In this document: one piece after another, positions 36,253-45,049 of the stretch
Position numbering within the stretch: the first letter of the stretch is position 1
Layout of the letters: every line of letters begins with the position of its first letter
From: Fluviibacter sp964498255
Lineage (GTDB): Bacteria; Pseudomonadota; Gammaproteobacteria; Burkholderiales; Rhodocyclaceae
DNA length: 64,000 nucleotides
Assembly (NCBI GenBank): GCA_964498255.1
Contig: CAZCGW010000005.1
Span: 66,197-130,196 of the forward strand
Direction: 5' to 3'
Notes under the pieces: generated by a model
What the model was told of the DNA's origin: nothing
Database searches by the model: none
Seen by the model: the letters and a program-made list of their open reading frames with translations, nothing else
Made by a program: the position numbers and the translations under genes

Positions 36253-37560
36253 TTAGAGGTTCTTCACAAATACTTTGGAGTTGCGCTGATAGTTGTACAT
36301 CTCGCGCTTCCGATCCGGCAAATCTTCAACCTTCGCAGGTTTGTAACCGCGCTCGATAAACCAGTGTGCAGTCCGGGTTGTCAGCACATACAAGCGACGG
36401 ATACTCTGCGCACGCGCCCGTGCTTCAATCGCCTGCATAAGACGTTCGCCATAGCCCCACTCACGATGCTCATTGTCCACGGCCAAACAGGCTAATTCAG
36501 CGTTCTCCGTATCCAGCAAATAGAGCGCCGCACAACCCACAATCACATTATCGTGCTCAAGCACAGTGAACTGACTGACTTCCTGTTCGATACGCTCACG
36601 TGGCCGAGGCACCAGCGTGCCATCCTGTTCCAGCGGTTCAATGATGCCCAACAACCCGGCAATATCATCCGGCCGCGCATCGCGCAGACGATCCAGAGAG
36701 TCGCGCGTAATGATGGTGCCCACACCATCGTGGGTAAACAACTCGAGAATCATCGAGCCGTCATCGTTATAACCCACCAGATGTACGCGCCCCACACCCG
36801 CACGACACGCACGAATAGAGCACGGCAGGAATCGGCGCATATCAGGCGACAACCAATCAGCACGCTTAAGCAACTTATCGGCGCCTTCGGTTGTCAACTC
36901 TTCAATCAGCGACCCGTCTGCTTCCAGCGCGCCGGCTGTATCACCTATATAAATAAGCTTATCGGCACGCAACGCTACAGCAACGGCTTCAGCGACTTCT
37001 TCCATAGCCAGATTAAAAATCTCGCCGGACGGGCTGGCACCCTCGCATGATTGCAAAACAATGTTGCCCAATGAGTGCTGCGCACGCATACCGTCTGCAT
37101 CCACTTTGCGAACGATGCCGGCGTATTGCATATCAACCCCATCGATCACACCCATCGGTCGGGCAGTCAGGAAGTTGCCTGCCACCACACGAATCGTGCT
37201 GCCCGCCATGGGGGTATTCGGCAAACCTTGAGAAAGCAACGCTTCGATTTCCAGATACACGCTGCCCACGGCATGCAATACACAATCGAGTGTGTCTGCA
37301 TCCGTCACCCGATAGTTGCCATGAAAGACGGAAGGCAACCCTCGATCTCGTAACTCTTCTTCAATCTGCGGGCGCGCACCATGCACAACCACCAATCGGA
37401 TACCCAGACTGGCTAACAGATTAATGTCGTAAGCAAAAGTTTTGGCCAATGGGCCACTAATCGCCTTGCCACCCACTGCGATGACAAAGGTCTTCCCTCG
37501 GAAGCTATTAATATAGGGCGCAACCGAACGGAACCAGGCAACGAAATTTGGATCAGGCAC
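36253..37560 (-). CDS. argA: Amino-acid N-acetyltransferase (N-acetylglutamate synthase)
   Basis: ArgA makes N-acetylglutamate, the first step of arginine synthesis. The 435-residue protein has the N-terminal amino-acid-kinase-like domain that binds arginine (about 20-270; GKTFVIAVGGKAISGPLAK, LVVVHGARPQIEEEL) and a C-terminal GNAT acetyltransferase domain (about 290-430; VDNEHREWGYGERLMQAIEARA). This classical architecture is normally feedback-inhibited by arginine. Confidence 0.96.
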   Translation of the reverse strand: MPDPNFVAWFRSVAPYINSFRGKTFVIAVGGKAISGPLAKTFAYDINLLASLGIRLVVVHGARPQIEEELRDRGLPSVFHGNYRVTDADTLDCVLHAVGSVYLEIEALLSQGLPNTPMAGSTIRVVAGNFLTARPMGVIDGVDMQYAGIVRKVDADGMRAQHSLGNIVLQSCEGASPSGEIFNLAMEEVAEAVAVALRADKLIYIGDTAGALEADGSLIEELTTEGADKLLKRADWLSPDMRRFLPCSIRACRAGVGRVHLVGYNDDGSMILELFTHDGVGTIITRDSLDRLRDARPDDIAGLLGIIEPLEQDGTLVPRPRERIEQEVSQFTVLEHDNVIVGCAALYLLDTENAELACLAVDNEHREWGYGERLMQAIEARARAQSIRRLYVLTTRTAHWFIERGYKPAKVEDLPDRKREMYNYQRNSKVFVKNL

Positions 37561-37605
37561 GGCACTCTCCGCCAGCAGAATTCAAGCGTGGAATATTACC
37601 GCACA

Positions 37606-38403
37606 TTAGCGCAGATCACCGGCTATTGCCTGAGTTACCGCCAACGCCACCGGACCGGCCGTCTCCGTTCTGAACACACGCGGCCCCAAACGGAAGCACA
37701 AAAACCCCGCCTCTTTCGCAGCAACAATTTCTTCCGAAGCAAATCCACCTTCCGGACCAATCAGTATCGTGAGATCCGTCAGCGCTTGCTGTCGTTCCAA
37801 CCAGACCGGAAAACTTTCCGTGGCGTCCGGGTCCAGCATCACGCGAACTCCCGAGCCAGCTGTTTGCGCTAAAGCCTGTGTCAACGTCTGAACCGGCAAC
37901 AACTCTGGCAGCCGATTCAAACCACACTGTTCAGCTGCAGAGACGATCACCCCTTGCCAATGCGCATGCCGCTTCTCTGCGCGCGCAGCATCCAACCGGG
38001 TGACGCAACGACGCGTTTCAATAGGCACGCATCGATGCACACCTAACTCAACCGACTTTTGCCAGGTGTAATCCATGCGTTCCGCTGCCGACACGCCCTG
38101 CCACAAGCTGATTCGCAGCTGACTCGTACGATCATCCGTTTGAAATTCGTCTAGCAGCACATCCGCTACAGTCTGCCGACTTTGCCGAGATTCCCGCTGT
38201 TTTTTAGACGGTACCTCTTTTGTGTTTTCTTCACGCGCGAGCAGATGCCCGGCATAAGCCCCGCCTTCGCCATTAAAAATCACCAGCGGATCACCCGGCT
38301 GCAATCGCAGCACACGCACGGCATGGTTCGCCACCGTTTCAGGCAGAGAAATACGCTGACCAACGGCCAGGGGCTGGGGCACATAAAAACGGGGAATCAC
38401 CAT
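37606..38403 (-). CDS. rsmE: 16S rRNA (uracil(1498)-N(3))-methyltransferase
   Basis: RsmE methylates U1498 of 16S rRNA. The preferred start is the ATG at 38401-38403, giving 265 residues that begin VIPRFYVPQPLAVGQRISLPE. The frame runs further upstream to 38610, but that part is antisense to the next gene. The knotted SPOUT domain shows LTILIGPEGGFASEEIVAAKEAGF and LGPRVFRTETAGPVALA. An inserted basic stretch (KEVPSKKQRESRQSRQ, about 60-75) is not typical. Only 19 bases separate its start from the divergent gene. Confidence 0.93.
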   Translation of the reverse strand: MVIPRFYVPQPLAVGQRISLPETVANHAVRVLRLQPGDPLVIFNGEGGAYAGHLLAREENTKEVPSKKQRESRQSRQTVADVLLDEFQTDDRTSQLRISLWQGVSAAERMDYTWQKSVELGVHRCVPIETRRCVTRLDAARAEKRHAHWQGVIVSAAEQCGLNRLPELLPVQTLTQALAQTAGSGVRVMLDPDATESFPVWLERQQALTDLTILIGPEGGFASEEIVAAKEAGFLCFRLGPRVFRTETAGPVALAVTQAIAGDLR

Positions 38404-38422
38404 GGTTGCTATTATAGAGCGC

Positions 38423-39301
38423 ATGTCTGCTCCCCTGATCTCTGAAACTGCCTTCTGGGCAACCTGCGCCATTGAATTAAGCCAATCGCTACAAGCACTG
38501 GCCAGCCAAGAAGTCATGCCGCGCTTCGCACATGCACAGGTCAGTACCAAAACAGATGGATCCTTACTCAGTGACGCCGATCTGGCGGTACAGGACGCCT
38601 TACCCGCCATGCTGTCTACGCTATACCCTGCGCCCCTGCTTGGCGAAGAAATGCCCGTCGAGATTCAACGACAGCTCTGGCAAGATTGTCAGCTTGGCAA
38701 AACCAGCCTATGGATTGCCGATCCGATTGATGGCACCACCAATTTTGCCAACGGACTCCCCTGGTTCGCTATTTCTGTAGCACTGGTCCACAAAGGCAAT
38801 ACCGTATTGGGTGCCACCATTGCGCCCGCCTTACAACAAAGCTGGTATGCCTCTCTAGGGGGTGGCAGCTTCTGTAATGGCACACGCCTTACGCTCGGCC
38901 AGGAGCCACGGCGTCTCAAAGACTGTGTGATGGGTGTCGACATGACCTATCTTCCTGCCCACTTGCGCCAGCAGATCGCAAACATTTCGCCGGCCGGAAT
39001 TACGCGCGACGATGCACAAACAGCACCATGGCGAGGCTGGCGCAGCCTAGGGGCCAGCACCCTGGAGTGGTGTGCGCTCGCCTCCGGTCAATTCAACGCA
39101 TACGTTCACGGCGGTCAAATGCCCTGGGACGCTGCCGCTGGCCGCCTCATTCTTGCTGAAGCCGGTGGCCACAGCGACCAACTCTCTCGTGCACTCGGAC
39201 TTGCGCAACATGGCACATCCCTAAGCCCCACAGGCTATGCCGCCGCTGCTCCCGGCGTGTGGAACGTCTGGCAGCAATGGTTACGTGATCAAGCGGGTTG
39301 A
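38423..39301 (+). CDS. Inositol-monophosphatase-family phosphatase
   Basis: From the ATG at 38423 the protein has 292 residues. It shows the metal-binding motifs of the family: LLGEEMP, WIADPIDGTTNFANGLPW (about 96-113) and MPWDAAAGRLILAEAGG (about 233-249). Such enzymes act on inositol phosphate, histidinol phosphate, 3'-phosphoadenosine 5'-phosphate or NADP; the exact substrate is not evident. It precedes fbp, a member of the same phosphatase superfamily. Confidence 0.88.
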   Translation: MSAPLISETAFWATCAIELSQSLQALASQEVMPRFAHAQVSTKTDGSLLSDADLAVQDALPAMLSTLYPAPLLGEEMPVEIQRQLWQDCQLGKTSLWIADPIDGTTNFANGLPWFAISVALVHKGNTVLGATIAPALQQSWYASLGGGSFCNGTRLTLGQEPRRLKDCVMGVDMTYLPAHLRQQIANISPAGITRDDAQTAPWRGWRSLGASTLEWCALASGQFNAYVHGGQMPWDAAAGRLILAEAGGHSDQLSRALGLAQHGTSLSPTGYAAAAPGVWNVWQQWLRDQAG

Positions 39302-39348
39302 ACCCAGTACAATCTCACCTAATCCTATTTAATTAGCGAAATCCCATT

Positions 39349-40347
39349 ATGAGCATCCCACTCTCCCGCTTTCTGATCGAACAACAACGTGAATCCAAAA
39401 CACTGGATCCTGATCTTCGCTTGCTGATCGAAGTGGTCGCCCGAGCCTGTAAGGCCATTGCTATTGCCATTGGCAAAGGCAACCTAGGGGATGCAATGGG
39501 AACCGCCGGTACCGACAACGTTCAGGGCGAAGTTCAGAAGAAGCTGGACGTGATTTCGAATGAAATTCTGCTCGACGCCAATGAATGGGGCGGCCACCTT
39601 GCCGCCATGGCATCAGAAGAGATGGATCTACCCTTCTGCATTCCTAACCGCTACCCCAAAGGCGAATACCTACTGGTCTTCGACCCGCTCGATGGTTCCT
39701 CGAATATCGACGTCAACGTTTCTGTCGGCACGATATTTTCGGTACTGCGTGCGCCTGAAGGCATTGAATGCGCCAATGGCGATGCATTCCTGCAAAAGGG
39801 TGCCACACAGGTCGCCGCTGGTTATGCCGTCTATGGTCCAAACACCCAACTAGTACTGACCTTCGGTCACGGTGTCCACGTGTTCACTCTGGATCGCGAA
39901 GTCGGCACCTTCCGCTTAACCCAGGAAAACCTCAAGGTTCCTGAAGATACGCGCGAATTTGCCATCAACATGTCAAACCAGCGTCATTGGGAAGAACCCG
40001 TTCAGCGTTATGTCGCCGAACTGCTCGCAGGTAAAGAAGGCCCGCGTGGCGAAGACTTTAATATGCGCTGGGTGGCCTCGATGGTGGCTGATGTCCACCG
40101 CATTCTGTCGCGCGGCGGCATCTTCATGTATCCGATGGACGCCAAAGTCGCCAAACAGGGTGGTAAATTGCGCTTATTGTACGAAGCCAATCCAATGTCC
40201 CTGCTCATTGAACAGGCCGGCGGCGCAGCTACAACAGGTCGCGAACGCATCCTCGACCTACAACCGACCAGCCTGCACCAGCGCGTACCGGTGATTCTGG
40301 GCTCAAAGAATGAGGTTGATCGCGTAACGTCGTATCACGCTCAGTAA
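39349..40347 (+). CDS. fbp: Fructose-1,6-bisphosphatase class I
   Basis: Fbp removes the 1-phosphate of fructose 1,6-bisphosphate for gluconeogenesis or the Calvin cycle. The 332 residues include LGDAMGTAGTDNVQGEVQKKLD, the metal-binding FDPLDGSSNIDVNVSVGTIFSV (about 111-132) and GGIFMYPMDAK. It heads a block of sugar-phosphate genes (tkt, gap, pgk, pyk, fba). Confidence 0.97.
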   Translation: MSIPLSRFLIEQQRESKTLDPDLRLLIEVVARACKAIAIAIGKGNLGDAMGTAGTDNVQGEVQKKLDVISNEILLDANEWGGHLAAMASEEMDLPFCIPNRYPKGEYLLVFDPLDGSSNIDVNVSVGTIFSVLRAPEGIECANGDAFLQKGATQVAAGYAVYGPNTQLVLTFGHGVHVFTLDREVGTFRLTQENLKVPEDTREFAINMSNQRHWEEPVQRYVAELLAGKEGPRGEDFNMRWVASMVADVHRILSRGGIFMYPMDAKVAKQGGKLRLLYEANPMSLLIEQAGGAATTGRERILDLQPTSLHQRVPVILGSKNEVDRVTSYHAQ

Positions 40348-40391
40348 ACCTTGTTAAAGCAGCGGGGTACCCGCCGCTGAGCGGTAGCAGT

Positions 40392-40445
40392 ACACGGGGC
40401 AAGCCCGGCTCTCATAGCGCAAGCGCTCGAAATCGAGCCAAACTT
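40392..40445. repeat. 54-bp dispersed repeat, copy 2
   Basis: Identical over 54 bases to 7277-7330. It starts 45 bases after the fbp stop. A one-base insertion separates it from the following ACCCC, which both copies share, so similarity extends a little past the right edge. Both copies lie downstream of a plus-strand gene. Confidence 0.8.
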
Positions 40446-40654
40446 GACCCCGCATACTGCCTTGAATTTCCTGTGGTTTTTAACTCAACAACCCGAAGCA
40501 ATTCCAAGGCGCATCCTGATTCAAAGGTTAGCCCGATTTGCGACGTTTTTTGTCGATGAGGGCGCCTTTGATCAGGGTGTGCCTGAACTCTGAGCCGTAA
40601 CTAACCACTCCAAAAGAACTTTCTGGTTTTTAGGCCGTATTCAGTCCCCATTCT

Positions 40655-40683
40655 TTGCAGACGCGCCGGTTTTAGCCGATAAT
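40655..40683 (+). promoter_or_regulatory. Sigma-70-like promoter for tkt
   Basis: TTGCAG (40655-40660) and GATAAT (40678-40683) are separated by 17 bases. The predicted transcript would start about 18 bases before the GTG start of tkt. This is the best-formed promoter by eye in the window. Confidence 0.6.
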
Positions 40684-40707
40684 TGCGTCTTTTGCCGGGC
40701 TAACTTC

Positions 40708-42753
40708 GTGTCTTCCCTGTCTGCTGCCAACACCCCATCCCGTCCTGCCCGCCCAGCACCTGCTGCACCGGCCTATAACGAACTAACGGGTGCGATCCGC
40801 GCCCTGGCCATGGACGCCGTCCAGCAGGCCAACTCCGGCCACCCCGGCATGCCGCTTGGCATGGCCGAAATCGCCGAAGTGCTCTGGCGCCAACACCTTA
40901 GTCATAACCCGGCCAACCCGGCCTGGCCAAACCGTGACCGCTTCGTGTTGTCTAACGGCCATGGTTCGATGCTCCTCTACGCCCTGCTCCATCTGAGCGG
41001 CTACGACCTGACCATCGAAGACCTCAAACAATTCCGTCAATTACATAGCCGCACACCGGGGCATCCGGAATATGGCTACACAGCTGGTGTTGAAACCACC
41101 ACGGGTCCGCTCGGCCAGGGTATCGCCAACGCCGTGGGCATGGCCATCAACGAAAAACTGCTAGCGGCCGAATTCAACCGCGACGGCCACACCATCGTCG
41201 ATCACCACACCTACGCGTTTATGGGCGATGGTTGCCTCATGGAAGGCGTATCGCACGAAGCCTGCTCACTGGCCGGTACGTTGGGCCTGGGCAAGCTGAT
41301 CGCCTTCTGGGACGACAACGGCATCTCCATCGACGGCCAGGTTGAAGGCTGGTTTACCGACGATACGCCGGGCCGCTTTGCCGCCTACGGCTGGCAGGTG
41401 ATCCCCAACGTCAATGGCCATGATGCCGCTGCACTCGATGCCGCCATCAAAGCAGCCAAAGCCGACACCGCGCATCCAACACTCATCTGCTGCCGTACCG
41501 CAATTGGCATGGGTTCGCCCAACAAAGCCAACAGCGCAGACGTGCATGGCGCCCCACTGGGTGCCGACGAAATCGCCGCAACACGCGCCGCGATTGGTTG
41601 GACGCACGCCGCATTTGAAATCCCGGCTAACGTTTACGCCGCCTGGAACGCCCGCGCTGCTGGCGCTGAACGCGAAGCCAGCTGGAACAACGTATTCGCC
41701 TCTTACAGCAAAGTATTCCCGGCCGAGGCCGCCGAGTTCACCCGTCGTCTGTCGGGCGCACTGCCAGCCAACTGGTCGAGAACTTCACAAGACTTCATCG
41801 CCGCCACACAAGCCAAGGCCGAAACCGTTGCCACGCGTAAAGCCTCGCAACTGGCCATTGAAGCACTCGCGCCGAATCTGCCGGAATTGCTGGGCGGCTC
41901 AGCCGATCTAGCTGGTTCTAATCTGACCTGGTGGAAGGGCGCCAAGGGCGTTACTGCCAGCGATGGTGGTAACTATCTGTTCTACGGTGTACGTGAGTTC
42001 GGCATGACCGCCATTGCCAACGGCATCGCCCTGGCCGGTGGCTTCATTCCCTACACCGCCACCTTTATGGTGTTCTCGGATTACGCCCGTAACGCCATCC
42101 GCATGGCCGCACTGATGAAAGTACGTCAGATCATGGTCTACACCCACGACTCTATTGGTCTGGGTGAGGATGGTCCGACCCACCAACCGGTGGAACATGC
42201 AGCTTCGCTACGCATCATTCCTAATCTGGATGTCTGGCGCCCGGCCGATGCCACAGAAACGGCCGTTGCCTGGGTCAAGGGTCTTGAAAACGCCAGCGGC
42301 CCAACAGCCCTATTGCTGTCGCGCCAGAACCTACCACCGGTTGCTAACAAAACCGCTGCCGCAGACGTTGCGCGTGGTGGTTATGTCATTGCGCCCGTCG
42401 CTAACGCCAAGGCTGTGCTGATTGCCACCGGCTCTGAAGTCAAGCTAGCGCTCGACGCACAAGCCGCACTGGCCGAAGCCGGTGTTGCCGTAAACGTGGT
42501 GTCGATGCCTTCGACCACCACCTTCGACAAGCAAGACAAAGCCTGGCGCGACCAGGTGCTGCCGGCCAGTTTGCCACGCGTTGCGATTGAAGCTGGCCAC
42601 CCGGACGGTTGGTACAAGTACGTCGGTCTGGATGGTGCAGTGATTGGCCTCGCCCGCTTTGGCGAATCGGCACCGGCTGGTCTGCTCTTCAAAGAATTCG
42701 GCTTTACCGTCGAAAACATCGTTAACACCGTTCGCGGTGTGCTCTCAAACTAA
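40708..42753 (+). CDS. tkt: Transketolase
   Basis: Transketolase moves two-carbon units between sugar phosphates using thiamine diphosphate. The 681 residues start with a GTG and an Ala/Pro-rich extension of about 22 residues before the conserved IRALAMDAVQQANSGHPGMPLGMA. Other motifs are FVLSNGHGSMLLYALLHL, the TPP site FMGDGCLMEGVSHEA and GLGEDGPTHQPVEH. The GTG follows a good promoter at short distance, though no strong Shine-Dalgarno is visible. Confidence 0.96.
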   Translation: MSSLSAANTPSRPARPAPAAPAYNELTGAIRALAMDAVQQANSGHPGMPLGMAEIAEVLWRQHLSHNPANPAWPNRDRFVLSNGHGSMLLYALLHLSGYDLTIEDLKQFRQLHSRTPGHPEYGYTAGVETTTGPLGQGIANAVGMAINEKLLAAEFNRDGHTIVDHHTYAFMGDGCLMEGVSHEACSLAGTLGLGKLIAFWDDNGISIDGQVEGWFTDDTPGRFAAYGWQVIPNVNGHDAAALDAAIKAAKADTAHPTLICCRTAIGMGSPNKANSADVHGAPLGADEIAATRAAIGWTHAAFEIPANVYAAWNARAAGAEREASWNNVFASYSKVFPAEAAEFTRRLSGALPANWSRTSQDFIAATQAKAETVATRKASQLAIEALAPNLPELLGGSADLAGSNLTWWKGAKGVTASDGGNYLFYGVREFGMTAIANGIALAGGFIPYTATFMVFSDYARNAIRMAALMKVRQIMVYTHDSIGLGEDGPTHQPVEHAASLRIIPNLDVWRPADATETAVAWVKGLENASGPTALLLSRQNLPPVANKTAAADVARGGYVIAPVANAKAVLIATGSEVKLALDAQAALAEAGVAVNVVSMPSTTTFDKQDKAWRDQVLPASLPRVAIEAGHPDGWYKYVGLDGAVIGLARFGESAPAGLLFKEFGFTVENIVNTVRGVLSN

Positions 42754-42789
42754 TCTGCAGTCTCACATTTAAATACACGGAGATTTACC

Positions 42790-43818
42790 ATGGCTATTAA
42801 TGTCGCTATCAACGGTTTCGGTCGTATCGGTCGCTGCACCCTACGCGCAATCTATGAGCTGGGCCTGCAGAACGAGTTCAACCTGGTCGCTATTAATGCA
42901 TCAGGTGACCTGAAGACCAATGCCCACCTGCTGAAGTACGACACCACGCATGGCCGCTTCCGTACCTCGGTAGAAACCGAAGGTGAAGACTGCATCATCA
43001 TCGACGGCAAGAAGATTGCCTTCTACTCGACCAAAGACCCTAAGGCCATCAACTGGGCTGACCACAAAGTCGATATGGTGCTGGAATGTACCGGTGCCTA
43101 CACGTCGAAGGCCAAGGCTCAAGCCCTGCTGGAGCAAGGCGCCAAGCGCGTGCTGATCTCGGCACCCGGCGGTGACGATGTGGATGCGACGGTTGTGTTC
43201 GGCGTGAATACAGAAGTACTGAAAGGCGACATGACCGTTGTGTCGAACGCCTCATGCACCACGAACTGTCTGGCACCAGTTGCCAAGATTCTGTCGGACA
43301 ACGTTGGCATCAAGTCTGGTCTGATGACTACGGTTCACGCTTACACCAACGACCAGGTTACCGTCGATGTCCGTCACAAGGATCTGCGTCGCGCCCGTGC
43401 TGCTGCTCAGAACATCATCCCGACTAAAACCGGTGCCGCCGCTGCTGTCGGCCTGGTGCTGCCACAATTGAAAGGCAAGTTCGATGGTTTCGCCCTGCGC
43501 GTACCAACCATCAACGTGTCGCTGGTTGACCTGACCTTCACCACCGATCGTCCAACCACCAAGGACGAAATCAACAGCCTGATGACGGCCGCTGCAAATG
43601 GCCCGATGAAGAATGTGCTGGCCGTGAACAACGATCCGCTGGTTTCGTCTGACTTCAACCATGACCCACACTCCTCGACCTTCGACGCCACACAAACCCG
43701 TGTGATTCAAGCCGAAGATGGTTCGACACTGGTTAAGGTTCTGGCCTGGTACGACAACGAGTGGGGTTACAGCTGCCGCATGCTGGACACCGCCCGCGCC
43801 TGGGTTAATGCAAAATAA
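42790..43818 (+). CDS. gap: Glyceraldehyde-3-phosphate dehydrogenase, type I
   Basis: The 342-residue enzyme oxidises glyceraldehyde 3-phosphate to 1,3-bisphosphoglycerate. The NAD-binding start INVAINGFGRIGRCTLRA and the catalytic-cysteine motif VVSNASCTTNCLAP (about 152-165) are intact. A GGAG lies upstream of the ATG. It sits 36 bases after tkt and 34 before pgk. Confidence 0.97.
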   Translation: MAINVAINGFGRIGRCTLRAIYELGLQNEFNLVAINASGDLKTNAHLLKYDTTHGRFRTSVETEGEDCIIIDGKKIAFYSTKDPKAINWADHKVDMVLECTGAYTSKAKAQALLEQGAKRVLISAPGGDDVDATVVFGVNTEVLKGDMTVVSNASCTTNCLAPVAKILSDNVGIKSGLMTTVHAYTNDQVTVDVRHKDLRRARAAAQNIIPTKTGAAAAVGLVLPQLKGKFDGFALRVPTINVSLVDLTFTTDRPTTKDEINSLMTAAANGPMKNVLAVNNDPLVSSDFNHDPHSSTFDATQTRVIQAEDGSTLVKVLAWYDNEWGYSCRMLDTARAWVNAK

Positions 43819-43852
43819 TTGCCAGTAATCACCGTTACCACGGAGCCTGATC

Positions 43853-45037
43853 ATGAATGTTAAAAAGCTGACCGATGTCGACGTAAGCGGCAAGCGCGTT
43901 TTCATCCGTGCCGACCTCAACGTCCCACAAGACGATGCCGGTAACATCACCGAAGACACCCGTATCCGCGCATCGATCCCGTCGATCAAGTACTGCCTGG
44001 ATAATGGTGCCGCCGTGATGGTGACCTCGCACCTCGGTCGTCCGACCGAAGGCGAAGTTAAAGCCGACGATACCCTGATGCCGGTTGCCGTGCGTCTGGG
44101 TCAGCTGCTTAACAAACCTGTACGTCTCATCCAGAACTGGGTGGATGGCGGTTTTGAAGTCAAACCAGGCGAAGTGGTGCTGCTGGAAAACTGTCGCTGC
44201 AATAAAGGCGAAAAGAAAGACAACGAAGAGCTGGCTCAGAAAATGGCCAAGCTGTGCGATGTCTACGTCAACGATGCCTTCGGTACTGCACACCGCGCTG
44301 AAGCCACCACGCACGGCATCGCCCGCTTTGCCCCGGTCGCCTGCGCCGGCATGCTGATGGGCGGTGAAATTGACGCCCTGGCCAAAGCCATCGAAAACCC
44401 GGCTCGTCCACTGGTTGCCATCGTTGGTGGCGCCAAAGTGTCGTCTAAGCTAGTGATTCTCAAATCGCTGGCCGAAAAAGTCGACCAACTGATCGTGGGT
44501 GGGGGTATCGCCAATACCTTCCTGTTGGCTTCAGGCCATCGCATCGGTGAATCGCTGGCTGAACCGGAACTGGTTAAAGAAGCCCAAGCCATCATGGACA
44601 TGATGAAGGCCCGTGGCGCCGAAGTGCCACTGCCGGTGGATGTAGTGGTGGCCGATGAGGTCTCCGCACTGGCTCGTGCCAACAAAATCCCTGTGGATGA
44701 AGTGGCTGCACACGACCGTATTCTGGATGTCGGCCCTAAAACAGCTGCCCGCCTATCGGACATCATCGCCCACGCCGGCACCATCATCTGGAATGGCCCT
44801 GTTGGCGTTTTCGAGCATGATCAATTTGCCGGCGGCACGAAGATGATGTCTTCGGCCATTGCTCACTCGGACGCATTCTCGATTGCTGGCGGTGGCGACA
44901 CCCTAGCCGCGATTGCCAAGTTCAAGATCGCCGATGATGTTGGTTACATTTCCACCGGTGGCGGTGCTTTCCTGGAATTCCTGGAAGGAAAAACCCTGCC
45001 AGCGATTGAAGCCCTCGAAGCACGCGCCAACGGCTAA
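43853..45037 (+). CDS. pgk: Phosphoglycerate kinase
   Basis: Pgk transfers phosphate from 1,3-bisphosphoglycerate to ADP. The 394 residues contain KRVFIRADLNVPQDDAGNITEDTRIRASIPSI near the N terminus, VMVTSHLGRPTEGE, VYVNDAFGTAHRAEAT and the C-terminal GGGDTLAAIAKF. Length and order between gap and pyk are standard. Confidence 0.97.
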   Translation: MNVKKLTDVDVSGKRVFIRADLNVPQDDAGNITEDTRIRASIPSIKYCLDNGAAVMVTSHLGRPTEGEVKADDTLMPVAVRLGQLLNKPVRLIQNWVDGGFEVKPGEVVLLENCRCNKGEKKDNEELAQKMAKLCDVYVNDAFGTAHRAEATTHGIARFAPVACAGMLMGGEIDALAKAIENPARPLVAIVGGAKVSSKLVILKSLAEKVDQLIVGGGIANTFLLASGHRIGESLAEPELVKEAQAIMDMMKARGAEVPLPVDVVVADEVSALARANKIPVDEVAAHDRILDVGPKTAARLSDIIAHAGTIIWNGPVGVFEHDQFAGGTKMMSSAIAHSDAFSIAGGGDTLAAIAKFKIADDVGYISTGGGAFLEFLEGKTLPAIEALEARANG

Positions 45038-45049
45038 TCAGGAACCCTT

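Larger units (their letters stand above)
40348..40707. other. 360-bp intergenic region between fbp and tkt
   Basis: It holds a GC-rich hairpin after fbp (AGCGG...CCGCT, about 40364-40380), the second copy of the 54-bp repeat (40392-40445), and a tkt promoter near 40655-40683. On the minus strand a short frame from a GTG at 40608 to TAA at 40528 reads as a 26-residue basic peptide ending in LIDKKRRKSG, perhaps the tail of a lost gene. Nothing else was recognised. Confidence 0.6.

Noticed and set aside
40381..40593. Plus-strand open frame of about 70 codons running through the second 54-bp repeat
   Set aside because: It has no ATG or GTG start and crosses a repeat that is not coding at its other location.
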